From Hyphococcus sp. (GTDB lineage: Bacteria; Pseudomonadota; Alphaproteobacteria; Caulobacterales; Parvularculaceae), in assembly GCA_021604585.1 (NCBI GenBank), contig BQJG01000013.1, positions 1-58,779 of the forward strand: DNA of 58,779 bases. The letters run 5' to 3'. Position 1 is the first letter of the stretch. Each line of letters begins with the position of its first letter. Under the pieces are notes generated by a model. That model was not told the DNA's origin. It was given only the letters and a program-made list of their open reading frames with translations, and made no database searches. Below are positions 23,626 to 32,566 of this stretch, in pieces. A program made the position numbers and the translations under genes.

Positions 23626-24468
23626 CTATGGGGTTGCAACTTCTTGCGCCGTAAATCCGTAAACGAATAACCCGGCTTCATCGGCCAACGCCACGACTTC
23701 ATCTATGTCGATGATTAGCGCTACGCCCTCTTCAACCGCGATACCAGCCAGCCCGGCATGCGCCGCGCAGCGGATAGTTTCCGCACCGATAACCGGCAAA
23801 TCAATGCGCAACTCCTGCCCCGGCTTCGGCCGCTTCACCAACACGCCGCCTTGATTAACGCTATTGGGCAGCATGGCGCAGCGTACCAGCATAGCGTCCG
23901 TACCTTCCGCAGCTTCAATGGCGAGCACCAACCCTGCGGCGACAACGGCCCCCTGCCCAACGTCAAACGGTCCAAGCGCCTGAACGACCCAAGCAGCCTT
24001 ACGAATATCGGCGATATTCTGATCCGTCGGAACAACAGCGCCAAGCGCGCCAGCAGGCGCCGTCAACCCCTGGACAGCCTCTTCAACCCCGATGACAATC
24101 ATGCCCTCGGACTCCAGCGTTTCCACCAACACGGATAGCAAGGCCCCATCGCCCCGCGCCGCCGCCGCCAATACTTTTGACAACATGGCTGCACCGCGCC
24201 AATCAGCTTTGAGGCTGGAAAAATCCGGACGCGGAACATGTCCGGCAAAGACAACAGCGTCACAGTTTTCCTGTTTCAGGATCCTGATGATCTTTCCCGC
24301 TTCGCCGATCGCGCAATCATCGCCTGGCATGTCCAGCAGCGCAGGATCCGTCATGCCGGCAAGCCGTATTACGTGATATTGCGCCCCTTGGGCCGCGGAA
24401 GCAGCGGCGATCCTCACCGGCAGCGCACCACTTCCCGCTATCACGCCTAACTTGCGCCAGCGCGCCAT
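23626..24468 (-). CDS. lpxI: UDP-2,3-diacylglucosamine pyrophosphatase LpxI
   Basis: A 280-residue LpxI (formerly DUF1009), which hydrolyses UDP-2,3-diacylglucosamine to lipid X and replaces LpxH in many alphaproteobacteria. LGVIAGSGALPVRIAAAS at the start, VFAGHVPRPDFSSLK in the middle and GPFDVGQGAVVAAGLVLAIEAAEGTD in the C-terminal domain are family marks. Its start overlaps the last base of the lpxA stop region, so translation is coupled. Position between lpxA and lpxB is the usual one for LpxI. Confidence 0.95.
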   Translation of the reverse strand: MARWRKLGVIAGSGALPVRIAAASAAQGAQYHVIRLAGMTDPALLDMPGDDCAIGEAGKIIRILKQENCDAVVFAGHVPRPDFSSLKADWRGAAMLSKVLAAAARGDGALLSVLVETLESEGMIVIGVEEAVQGLTAPAGALGAVVPTDQNIADIRKAAWVVQALGPFDVGQGAVVAAGLVLAIEAAEGTDAMLVRCAMLPNSVNQGGVLVKRPKPGQELRIDLPVIGAETIRCAAHAGLAGIAVEEGVALIIDIDEVVALADEAGLFVYGFTAQEVATP

Positions 24469-25256
24469 TAGCTGTCCCGCGCCGCCATCATCAGCGGTCG
24501 TGATGCGCCTGCTTCTATAAAGGCAAGAATGCGTGACACCTCTTCGCTGCGTCCATATTCACGCCGCGCCTGATTGATACGGTCCTTGAAAACGCCATCT
24601 CCGAAGAACAAAAGCTTATAGGCGGAACGCAAATCATGAATCGTCTGCCGGGAAAATCCCCGGCGTTTTAGCCCAACTACATTCAGTCCTGCCAAGTGCG
24701 CATGATTGCCGACAGCAGAGGCGTAAGGGATAATATCGCATGTCACTGCCGCGCATCCGCCTATAAAAGCGTGGTCGCCGACCCGGCAATGCTGATGTAT
24801 TGCACAGTAGGCGCCTAGAAACGCTACGTCGCCAATATGCACATGGCCTCCAATGCCAGCGCCATTCGCGAAGATTACCTTGTCGCCTACCTGACAGTCA
24901 TGGGCGACATGCGCGCCCGCCATGAAATAGCCATTGTCGCCAACACGGGTGACGCCGCCGCCATCAACCGTGCCGCGATGCATGGTGACATGTTCACGGA
25001 TGACGTTATTCGCGCCCACAATCAGCCTTGTATCTTCACCTTTATAGCCAAGATGTTGCGGCGGACCGCCCATAACAGCGTACGGATAAATATGAGTGCC
25101 GCGTCCAATTTCACTAGGCCCCTGAATCACCACATGGCTTTCAAGGACCACGCCGTCATGAATTTTTACATTAGCGCTAATGTGGCAAAACGGGCCGATT
25201 ACGGCGTCGCCGACCTCTGCGCCGTCTTCAATGATCGCTGTTGAATGCGCCTTCAT
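24468..25256 (-). CDS. lpxA: acyl-ACP--UDP-N-acetylglucosamine O-acyltransferase
   Basis: A 262-residue left-handed beta-helix acyltransferase that starts lipid A synthesis by adding a 3-hydroxyacyl chain to UDP-GlcNAc. Hexapeptide repeats run from about residue 10 to 190 (for example IGRGTHIYPYAVMGGPPQHLGY). The catalytic His is His119 in GAHVAHDCQVG. The C-terminal helical domain with RRGFSRQTIHDLRSAYKLLF is present. It follows fabZ by nine bases. The set lpxD-fabZ-lpxA is the standard order. Confidence 0.97.
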   Translation of the reverse strand: MKAHSTAIIEDGAEVGDAVIGPFCHISANVKIHDGVVLESHVVIQGPSEIGRGTHIYPYAVMGGPPQHLGYKGEDTRLIVGANNVIREHVTMHRGTVDGGGVTRVGDNGYFMAGAHVAHDCQVGDKVIFANGAGIGGHVHIGDVAFLGAYCAIHQHCRVGDHAFIGGCAAVTCDIIPYASAVGNHAHLAGLNVVGLKRRGFSRQTIHDLRSAYKLLFFGDGVFKDRINQARREYGRSEEVSRILAFIEAGASRPLMMAARDS

Positions 25257-25265
25257 GCGTATGGC

Positions 25266-25730
25266 TCAGATGGATTGGGCAAGCATTGCGGAGAATTGCG
25301 CCTCAGCCGCTTTTTTTCCGTCAACAGTTGCAACGCCTTCAAAGCGCCAAACCGGAGGTCGGCGCTGAACGGTGCGCACGGCAATCCGCAACTGATCGCC
25401 CGGAATAACCGGCCGGCGAAACCGCGCTTTATCCACGCCCATAAACAATACAATCTTGCCTTCCGTATCGAGATCTTCTGTATATGAAGTGTATGCCGCT
25501 GCCGTCTGCGCCATCGCCTCAATCATAAAGACGCCGGGCAGGACCGGCTTTTGCGGAAAATGTCCCTGAAAAATCGGCTCATTAAACGTGACATTCTTGA
25601 TTCCGACCGCACCTTCGCCGGGCACTATATCCACTAGCCGGTCAACCAAAAGAATCGGATAACGATGCGGAAGGATCAGCATCAATTCGTCCACTTCGAG
25701 GACGCTCTTTCCGGGCTCGACTTTCGACAT
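25266..25730 (-). CDS. fabZ: 3-hydroxyacyl-ACP dehydratase FabZ
   Basis: A 154-residue hot-dog-fold dehydratase of type II fatty acid synthesis. The active site is visible as GHFPQKPVLPGVFMIEAMAQ, with His57 and Glu71. It removes water from 3-hydroxyacyl-ACP, the same pool that LpxA and LpxD draw on, and so sets the balance between phospholipid and lipid A. It lies three bases after lpxD and nine before lpxA, on one transcript. Confidence 0.97.
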   Translation of the reverse strand: MSKVEPGKSVLEVDELMLILPHRYPILLVDRLVDIVPGEGAVGIKNVTFNEPIFQGHFPQKPVLPGVFMIEAMAQTAAAYTSYTEDLDTEGKIVLFMGVDKARFRRPVIPGDQLRIAVRTVQRRPPVWRFEGVATVDGKKAAEAQFSAMLAQSI

Positions 25731-25733
25731 GGA

Positions 25734-26711
25734 CTAATCGTTCCTCTTTTTCGCCAGCTTAGACAGCGCCGCCGTTTCTCGTAACCAGTCTTTAATCGGA
25801 CGGCCAGGACGTCCGCCCCATTTTTCGCCTGCCGGCACGTCCCGCATTAAGCCAGAACCAGCGGCAATCATCGCTCCGTCGCCGATAGTGAGATGGTCCG
25901 CAAGGCCGACTTGCCCTCCCATCATCACGCCGTCGCCGATAATGCAACTGCCGGAAATGCCGCACTGTGCTGCAATAATGCAATTGCGCCCGATGCGAAC
26001 GTTGTGGCCGATTTGAACCAGATTGTCGATCTTGGCGCCGTCGCCGATGACCGTGTCCTCAAGCGCTCCGCGATCAATGGTCGTGTTTGCGCCGATCTCA
26101 ACATCGTCGCCAACGATCACCCGGCCCAGTTGCGGAACCTTCACGAGCCCGTTCGGAGCCGCAACGAAGCCGAAACCGGACTGGCCGATGCGCGCGCCAG
26201 GAAGAATCTTGACGCGGCTGCCGATGATTGCGTGAGAAATAGAGACGCCAGCGCCGATCCGCGCTTCAGGCCCGATCACTACTCCCGGCCCGATATAAGC
26301 ATGCGGTCCGATCTCCGTCGCCGGATCGATTTGAGCATCAGCCGCGATGATTGCTGTCTCGTCAGCGCCAGTCATTTTTTTACCGCAGCTGAAAGCGCGT
26401 GACCGGTGCAAGCGCGCGGCAATCTGCGCAAAGGAAAGCTTTGGATTTTTGCTTATCGCCAGCGCGCCACTCTGCAGCGCATCGCAATCCTCCGGCGCAA
26501 AACAGAGTCCGAATTGGCCAGCACCATCTTTCGCGAGCGCCGAAGTCTTTTCGCAATATACAATTGCTTCAGGATCGGTTGCTGAAAATAAAGACGTGAC
26601 ATGCGTTAACAGCTTATCCGGCGCACCTCGCCGCAACTCAGCGCCGGCAAGCTGCACAGCTTCTGAGATGCTTATGGGAGCCGTCGCTTCAAAAAAACGT
26701 TTGTCAGGCAT
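25734..26711 (-). CDS. lpxD: UDP-3-O-acylglucosamine N-acyltransferase
   Basis: A 325-residue trimeric beta-helix acyltransferase that adds the second hydroxyacyl chain in lipid A synthesis. A short N-terminal uridine-binding domain (to about 100) precedes hexapeptide repeats. NLVQIGHNVRIGRNCIIAAQ contains the probable catalytic His, and the C-terminal helix ends in RETAALSKLAKKRND. Length is slightly short of the usual 340. It is separated from skp by a 74-base gap holding a strong GC palindrome, which may adjust readthrough from bamA-skp into the lpx genes. Confidence 0.96.
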   Translation of the reverse strand: MPDKRFFEATAPISISEAVQLAGAELRRGAPDKLLTHVTSLFSATDPEAIVYCEKTSALAKDGAGQFGLCFAPEDCDALQSGALAISKNPKLSFAQIAARLHRSRAFSCGKKMTGADETAIIAADAQIDPATEIGPHAYIGPGVVIGPEARIGAGVSISHAIIGSRVKILPGARIGQSGFGFVAAPNGLVKVPQLGRVIVGDDVEIGANTTIDRGALEDTVIGDGAKIDNLVQIGHNVRIGRNCIIAAQCGISGSCIIGDGVMMGGQVGLADHLTIGDGAMIAAGSGLMRDVPAGEKWGGRPGRPIKDWLRETAALSKLAKKRND

Positions 26712-26737
26712 ACGCCAATCTACCTTTGAAACCGAAA

Positions 26738-26759
26738 CGGCCGGCGCATGCGCCGGCCG
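26738..26759. terminator. 22-bp GC palindrome between skp and lpxD
   Basis: CGGCCGGCGCATGCGCCGGCCG is perfectly self-complementary, giving an 8-9 bp stem with a CATG loop. On the minus strand only TTT and then CGG follow, so as a terminator it would be leaky. It could attenuate transcription entering lpxD or protect the upstream skp message. Confidence 0.55.
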
Positions 26760-26785
26760 CTTTAATAACTTCGTAGCAGCGCAAT

Positions 26786-27424
26786 TTACTTCTTGTTGGC
26801 TTGCGCTTGTTTCGCTTGCGCTTCCTTGATTTGCTTTTCGAGATCAGCAAGGGAAATTTTTTGCACTTCGACAGAAGTTACCTTCTTGTCTAATGCGGCG
26901 ATAACTTCCTGCGTGATATCGGTTTCCGGCGCCGCATACATTACCGCCGAACGATCAAGCAAAATGGTTGCGCCGCGCTTGTCGACAATATCCTTGAGGA
27001 TCGGCTGGCTTTCCACCAAGATTTTGGCTTGCGCGGATTGTACTGCGTTGGTGAAGGCTTGTTCCATGATCTGCACACGCTGGGGCAAACCGTACTGGTA
27101 GCGGCCCTGCAAATCCTTTTCAGTTTTCGCACGGACTTCTTCAGACATCAAAGTCGCGTTTTTCTGAAAGCTCTCGATGTCTTTCTTCAGCTTGTCTGCT
27201 TCCGCTTCAAGTTCTTTCTCGACGCTTTTCTTGACTGACTCAGCCTGCGAAGGAATGGTTTTCCCCGCCTTGGTCTGAGTGACAAGTTGCGCGCGGTCGA
27301 CAATCAAAATCACAGGCGCTTTTTGGGCGCCTTGCGCTTCTGCTTTGTCCACGAGCGCGCCACCGGCGAATCCAGCGAGGGCGAGAGCTGCGGCCCCCAC
27401 AATCACATAAGCTTGTTTAATCAT
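26786..27424 (-). CDS. skp: periplasmic OmpH/Skp family chaperone
   Basis: A 212-residue OmpH/Skp protein. A signal peptide (LALAGFAGGALVDKAEAQ region) is followed by a short core and long charged helices (about 70-130: KSVEKELEAEADKLKKDIES) that form the tentacles holding unfolded outer-membrane proteins. A Lys/Gln/Ala-rich tail (EAQAKQAQANKK) ends it. It lies 13 bases after bamA, the usual partner, and before lpxD. Length is longer than the E. coli protein, as is common in alphaproteobacteria. Confidence 0.92.
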   Translation of the reverse strand: MIKQAYVIVGAAALALAGFAGGALVDKAEAQGAQKAPVILIVDRAQLVTQTKAGKTIPSQAESVKKSVEKELEAEADKLKKDIESFQKNATLMSEEVRAKTEKDLQGRYQYGLPQRVQIMEQAFTNAVQSAQAKILVESQPILKDIVDKRGATILLDRSAVMYAAPETDITQEVIAALDKKVTSVEVQKISLADLEKQIKEAQAKQAQANKK

Positions 27425-27437
27425 CCTACACCTCTAC

Positions 27438-30068
27438 CTAAAAGTTCGTCCCCGCGCTGAATCGGAAGCCCTCAGTCCGGTCGTATTCTTCTTTCATGAA
27501 AATATGGGCGAAATCAAAGCGAACCGGTCCAAATGGCGAATCCCAGCTCACCGACACGCCTGCTGTCAACCTCAAAGCCAGTTCATCTTGAATTGGCGCA
27601 AATTCTCTGCCGTTTACCCCTGTCATCGGATCACCATCAAAATCCAGATAAAATGCCGGATTGTCGTTCAACGCCTTGGTCGAATCATCGACCAGCCCGA
27701 CGGTGCCAAAGTCACTAAAAAGCGACACCCGAATGCCATATTGGTCGGGCAATGGCAATGGCAGTAGGATTTCTGCTGTACCAATAGCGTAGGCCTTGGC
27801 TCCGATGGCTTGCCCAATAAGCTGGCCATCACGGACACTCGTCAGGTAACGCGGACCGATGCCCGCAACTTCAAACCCGCGGAATGTTGAGGCGCCTTCA
27901 AAAAAGCGGTCTGAAAGGCGGACATTGTCGCCGCCCCAGCCGTCAATATAGCCAATGCGGCCCTTAAGCGAACCAATGAAGTTGGCAATGATCGGACGGT
28001 AATAGGCCGCCGTTAGCTCTGTTTGATAATAATTAACGTCGCCGCCCAGGCCCGCCACGCCAACTGACGCCGCTGTCCGCCAGCCACGTCGAGGCCTGAT
28101 AGGATCGTCGCGTGTATCAAAGGAAAGGCTAAATCCAACTAGCGATGTGAGAAACTTACCACGAGATTCGCAGGTTGGCGTCAGTGATGAAGTTAAGAAA
28201 TCACAGATATTTGCCGTCACGAGTTGCGCCTGCATGCCGCCGCTCGTGGAGATGAGGTCGCCGTTTTCGTCGACCGGCGCTCCAGTCGCGTCCACAGCCG
28301 GCGTGATGGAGCTCGCCATTGCGCCCATCGCCAAGATCGTCGATGGGTCAGCGCCATTTGCGAGCAATTGTGCAGTAATAGAATCGATGGTCACGCTATC
28401 TCTGGTGATGAGATAATTGATTCCGCCTCGGCCATATTCTGAGACTTGAAAACCGGCGTTAAGCCCCGCGCCAATTCGATTCCGAACGAAGCCGGATTCT
28501 CTAAAGTTTGTGCGCTGATTGAATAGCGATCCGCCAGCCACAAGGTTTCGGTCAAGAAAGTACGGTTGGGTAAACCGGAGATCGACCTGGCGCGTTCGCG
28601 AACTCGCTTGCACCCGGAAACGCAAATATTGACCACGGCCTAGTAGGTTTCGTTCTTCAACCGAAAGATCGACGATAAAGTTTTCGGTAGAGGAAATGCC
28701 GACGCCGACGCTTAGCGAACCAGTCGACTGTTCCGTGACAGCGACATCGAGCTCCGTCCTGTCAGGCGCGGAACCGGGCTTTTCCTCAATCTCAACTTCC
28801 TTGAAATAACCGAGCGACCGCACTCTCGCTTTGGAACGATCCACGAGCACGCGGTTGAATGCGTCGCCTTCCGCAATTCGGATCTCGCGGCGGATAATTT
28901 TGTCGAGCGTCCGGTTGTTTCCCTTAATGTTGACGCGGTCAACATAAACGCGCGGCCCTTCGTTGACCTCAAAGGTCAGATCGATGGTGTTTGACTCAGG
29001 GTGCCGGACCAGCCGCTGCCCCACATCTACAAACGCATAGCCCGCCGTACCAGTCGCGAATGTGATTGACTCAACAGCTTTCTCAACGCGCTCGGAATCG
29101 AAAGTCTGCCCGGGTTTAATCGGCACAAAATTCGCCAGCGCATCGCCATTTAACTTGGCCAGCGTCGTTTTCACCCGGACATCGCCAACCGTATATTGCG
29201 GCCCTTCATCAACTGTAAATGTGATGAAGAAGTCCTTGCGATCAGGCGTTAGTTCCGCCACGGCAGAAACAACCTGAAAATCGGCATATCCATGCTGGCC
29301 GTAATGCTCGCGCAGCAGCTGCCGTTCATATTCGAGACGGTCAGGGTCGTAATTGTCGTAATTGGTAAAAAAGCGCCACCAGCGGCTTTCCTTTGTCAAG
29401 ATCACGCCGCGAAGCTCGTTGTCCGTATAAACTTCATTGCCGACAAAGTTGACTTTCGCCACGCCGGTCTTTGGCCCTTCATCGATTTCAAAAATCACAT
29501 CGATGCGGTTTTGCTCAAGCGGTGTCACTTTCGGCGTGACGATCGTCGCAAAGCGTCCCTTCGCGCGATAGAGTTCGATGATTTTTTGCGTGTCGGCCTG
29601 AACTTTTGCGCGCGTATAAACGGTGCGCGCTGCAAGTTGGATTTCTTCAGTGATCTTATCATCTTTGAGGCGACGGTTGCCTTCAAAAATGACGCGATTG
29701 ACGATTGGGTTTTCACTGACGGTGATCAGCAGCATTCCACTTGGCTGCATCTCAAGTTTAACGTCGGAAAACAGTCCGGTGCGGAACAAAGTCTTCAAGG
29801 ACAGATCCAGCAACTCTTCGTCGGCAGGCATGCCAGGTTGAAGCGGCAAGTATGAGCCGACCGTATCGGCCTCAATGCGCTGGTTTCCAGTAACTTGGAT
29901 GCCCTGGATAATCGGCGCAGGCGTTTGCTCAAACAGGCTTTCTGCAATGGATGTGCTTCGAGAAGGCGCATCCTGCTGCGCATATGCAATTGTTGTCGCC
30001 GCCAATAACGCGGCCCCCGCCCCCAAAAATGCGCGTAACACTGTGCCCCCCGACTTGTACAAACTCAT
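27438..30068 (-). CDS. bamA: outer-membrane assembly factor BamA
   Basis: An 876-residue Omp85 protein that inserts beta-barrel proteins into the outer membrane. After the signal peptide (ending near AYAQQ) come five POTRA domains (about residues 50-450), recognisable by repeats such as IQGIQVTGNQRIEADTVGSYL, VNRVIFEGNRRLKDDKI and VDRVNIKGNNRTLDKIIRREI. The 16-strand barrel follows, with the lid-loop region near GASTFRGFEVAGIGPRY (the RGF motif) and a C-terminal Phe. It contains a long insert with repeated acidic residues near 590-640 (GADPSTILAMGAMASS and onward), probably an external loop. It follows rseP by nine bases. Confidence 0.97.
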   Translation of the reverse strand: MSLYKSGGTVLRAFLGAGAALLAATTIAYAQQDAPSRSTSIAESLFEQTPAPIIQGIQVTGNQRIEADTVGSYLPLQPGMPADEELLDLSLKTLFRTGLFSDVKLEMQPSGMLLITVSENPIVNRVIFEGNRRLKDDKITEEIQLAARTVYTRAKVQADTQKIIELYRAKGRFATIVTPKVTPLEQNRIDVIFEIDEGPKTGVAKVNFVGNEVYTDNELRGVILTKESRWWRFFTNYDNYDPDRLEYERQLLREHYGQHGYADFQVVSAVAELTPDRKDFFITFTVDEGPQYTVGDVRVKTTLAKLNGDALANFVPIKPGQTFDSERVEKAVESITFATGTAGYAFVDVGQRLVRHPESNTIDLTFEVNEGPRVYVDRVNIKGNNRTLDKIIRREIRIAEGDAFNRVLVDRSKARVRSLGYFKEVEIEEKPGSAPDRTELDVAVTEQSTGSLSVGVGISSTENFIVDLSVEERNLLGRGQYLRFRVQASSRTRQVDLRFTQPYFLDRNLVAGGSLFNQRTNFRESGFVRNRIGAGLNAGFQVSEYGRGGINYLITRDSVTIDSITAQLLANGADPSTILAMGAMASSITPAVDATGAPVDENGDLISTSGGMQAQLVTANICDFLTSSLTPTCESRGKFLTSLVGFSLSFDTRDDPIRPRRGWRTAASVGVAGLGGDVNYYQTELTAAYYRPIIANFIGSLKGRIGYIDGWGGDNVRLSDRFFEGASTFRGFEVAGIGPRYLTSVRDGQLIGQAIGAKAYAIGTAEILLPLPLPDQYGIRVSLFSDFGTVGLVDDSTKALNDNPAFYLDFDGDPMTGVNGREFAPIQDELALRLTAGVSVSWDSPFGPVRFDFAHIFMKEEYDRTEGFRFSAGTNF

Positions 30069-30077
30069 GCCGCCGCC

Positions 30078-31328
30078 CTAGCTGATGGATGAAAGAAGAT
30101 TACTGATGTCGTTCCACGTCACAAAAATCATGAGCGACGCCAGAAGGACGATGCCCAGTCGAAAGCCCGCCGCCTGTGTCCGCGCCCCCAGCGGCCTGCC
30201 TGCGACAGCCTCGTACCCGTAATACAATAGATGACCGCCGTCGAGAACCGGAATTGGCAACAGATTCAGGAATCCAATGGAAATCGACACAACTGCTGAT
30301 AGAAAAATGAAATCAACAAGGCTGACACGCAATTTCACCAAGAATCCCGGCGGTTCCCGGTAAGACGAATCATCAAAACCGGACATTACCGACTGACCGG
30401 CGTAAGTGGCCATTTTTATAGGCCCGCCGAGTTGCTTGGCGTCTTCCTTTCCGAGAAGGATTTTGCCGATATACTTGAAGGTCAGACTGAGAATCCGGCC
30501 TAATTCCTTGACGCCCTGCCCTAACGCTTCAAGAGGCCCATAGGAAACATGCTGCATTCCAGGGCCGGAAATTCCCAGCTGCCAGCGCTCGATCTTGTTC
30601 CCGTATCTGTCGACATCTTCCACGCGGACCGGCGACACAGTTAGAAACAATTCTTTATCGCCGCGCTCGACTTGGACGCGCATTGGAGAGCCGCCGCCCA
30701 CCATTACAGCGTCAACAATCTTGTCAAACGACTCAATCTTGCGCCCATTGACCGCCACAATGCGATCATCCGCAACAAACCCTGCTTCTGCCGCAGGACT
30801 GTTTTCCAGAACTGCCGTCACAAGTGGTTCGGAATAGTTGCGTCCGAACGCCAAAAACAAGCCTGTAAAAATCACGACCGCCAAAACAAAGTTTGCAAGC
30901 GGTCCCGCCGCAACGATCGCCGCGCGGCGCCAGACAGGTTTAAAGTGGAAACAAACTTTTCGATCTTCAGCCGACATGCCGTCAGCAATTGCTTCAGCTT
31001 CCCGCGGCCCCGGAAACTGAGTCGTGGCCGGTTTTTGAGCTGCAGCAGAGGGGCCTTGCGATGCGGCGTTCATATCGCCGAAGAACTTCACATAGCCGCC
31101 GAGCGGCAGGGCGGATATACGCCACTCGGTTCCCCACTTATCAATCCATTTCAAAATCGGTTTGCCGAAACCGATTGAAAACACATCGACCCGCACGCCG
31201 AGCAACCGCGCCACGGAAAAGTGCCCGTATTCGTGAAAGAACACGATAATCATCAGCAATATCAAAAATGCGATGATAGAAACCGGCAGAATGAGAAGAC
31301 TCTCAAGCATCGTCGCGGCTGGCGGCAT
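30078..31328 (-). CDS. rseP: site-2 zinc metalloprotease RseP
   Basis: A 416-residue intramembrane protease of the M50B family. The zinc motif FFHEYGHFSVARLLG lies in the first membrane helix, one PDZ domain (about 150-235: LENSPAAEAGFVADDRIVAVNG) follows, and the C-terminal membrane part carries IPVLDGGHLLYY, the third zinc ligand region. It trims membrane proteins such as anti-sigma factors and signal peptides. The ATG at 31328 with GGAAAGAAG before it is used rather than the TTG one codon earlier. Only one PDZ domain is evident, against two in E. coli. It lies 18 bases after dxr. Confidence 0.95.
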   Translation of the reverse strand: MPPAATMLESLLILPVSIIAFLILLMIIVFFHEYGHFSVARLLGVRVDVFSIGFGKPILKWIDKWGTEWRISALPLGGYVKFFGDMNAASQGPSAAAQKPATTQFPGPREAEAIADGMSAEDRKVCFHFKPVWRRAAIVAAGPLANFVLAVVIFTGLFLAFGRNYSEPLVTAVLENSPAAEAGFVADDRIVAVNGRKIESFDKIVDAVMVGGGSPMRVQVERGDKELFLTVSPVRVEDVDRYGNKIERWQLGISGPGMQHVSYGPLEALGQGVKELGRILSLTFKYIGKILLGKEDAKQLGGPIKMATYAGQSVMSGFDDSSYREPPGFLVKLRVSLVDFIFLSAVVSISIGFLNLLPIPVLDGGHLLYYGYEAVAGRPLGARTQAAGFRLGIVLLASLMIFVTWNDISNLLSSIS

Positions 31329-31346
31329 CAACTTCTTTCCACACAG

Positions 31347-32564
31347 TTAGGCTGCAGCTCGCGCAGCAACACATTCTTCCGCCATGCGCCGCGCTTGGGC
31401 GTCAGCATCCATGGCTTCCTCCAGCGTCGATAGTTGCGCTGGTCCGTTGAGTCGCCCCGACCCTTCCAGTACCTGCTCGGAAACGGCTGCGATATCAAGG
31501 AATTTGATCCCGCCAGCCAGGAATGACGCCACGGCAACTTCATTTGCTGCATTGAGAACGGCTGGCATGATGCCACCCGCCTTGATCGCCTCCCGTGCGA
31601 GACGAAGCGCAGGAAACCTAATCAAATCAGGGACTTCAAAAGTAAGTTTGGACACCTTCGCGAGGTCCAGTTTTGCGCTCGGGCTGGGCGTTCGCTGCGG
31701 CCAAGCGAGTGTTGTCGCAATTGGCGTGCGCATATCCGGTGTGCCGAGCTGCGCCAGCATCGAGCCATCCGCGTATTCAACCATGGAATGAATCACTGAC
31801 TGCGGGTGAACAAGGATTTCAATCTTCTCATGACTCACGGGGAAGATGTGTGCGGCCTCAATCAGCTCAAGGCCCTTATTCATCATCGTCGCGGAATCGA
31901 CAGAAATTTTCGCACCCATTGACCAGTTCGGATGAGCGACAGCTTGGGCCGGCGTCGCCTCGGCCATGGCATCGCGCGTCCAGGTCCGGAAGGGACCGCC
32001 AGACGCCGTCAGGATCAAACGCGACACGCGTTCGGGCTGGTTGAAATCAAATACCTGAAAGATGGCGTTATGTTCGCTGTCCACAGGAAGCAGCACACCG
32101 CCAGCTTTGCGGATTGCCGCCGTCACCACATCGCCAGCGCAGACCAGGCACTCTTTGTTTGCAAGCGCGATGTCGGCGCCGCGCTGGGCGGCTTTCAACG
32201 TCGGCTTTAATCCGGCGGCGCCAACAATTGCCGCCATCACCCAGTCGGCGTCGCGGCACGCGGCTTCTTCAATCGCTTCCGCCCCGGCGCCCGTTTCAAT
32301 GCCCGTCCCCGACATCGCCATGCGCAACGCGTCGCCAAGCGAAGCATCTGCAACAGCAACAAATTTCGGTTTGAATTTGCGCGCCTGCTCAGCAAGCTTT
32401 TCAACATTCGAATTGGCGGTCAGCGCTTCGATGGTGAAGTTCGCTTCGCCAAGGCTGCTGGCATGCTCCAGCACGCTCAGCGTTGAAACACCAACCGAAC
32501 CTGTCGAGCCTAAAATTGTGATGCGCCGGGGGCCATTGCGCCCCTGCGTTTCAATCGTCCCCAT
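31347..32564 (-). CDS. dxr: 1-deoxy-D-xylulose 5-phosphate reductoisomerase
   Basis: A 405-residue enzyme of the MEP isoprenoid pathway that turns DXP into MEP with NADPH. ITILGSTGSVGVSTLSVLEH is the nucleotide-binding start; LPVDSEHNAIFQV and LTASGGPFR line the metal/substrate site; MNKGLELIEAAHIF is also conserved. The ATG at 32564 has AGGGG five bases before it, and a GTG at 32570 is the alternative. It sits immediately after cdsA, so the two are translationally linked. Confidence 0.96.
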   Translation of the reverse strand: MGTIETQGRNGPRRITILGSTGSVGVSTLSVLEHASSLGEANFTIEALTANSNVEKLAEQARKFKPKFVAVADASLGDALRMAMSGTGIETGAGAEAIEEAACRDADWVMAAIVGAAGLKPTLKAAQRGADIALANKECLVCAGDVVTAAIRKAGGVLLPVDSEHNAIFQVFDFNQPERVSRLILTASGGPFRTWTRDAMAEATPAQAVAHPNWSMGAKISVDSATMMNKGLELIEAAHIFPVSHEKIEILVHPQSVIHSMVEYADGSMLAQLGTPDMRTPIATTLAWPQRTPSPSAKLDLAKVSKLTFEVPDLIRFPALRLAREAIKAGGIMPAVLNAANEVAVASFLAGGIKFLDIAAVSEQVLEGSGRLNGPAQLSTLEEAMDADAQARRMAEECVAARAAA

Positions 32565-32566
32565 TT

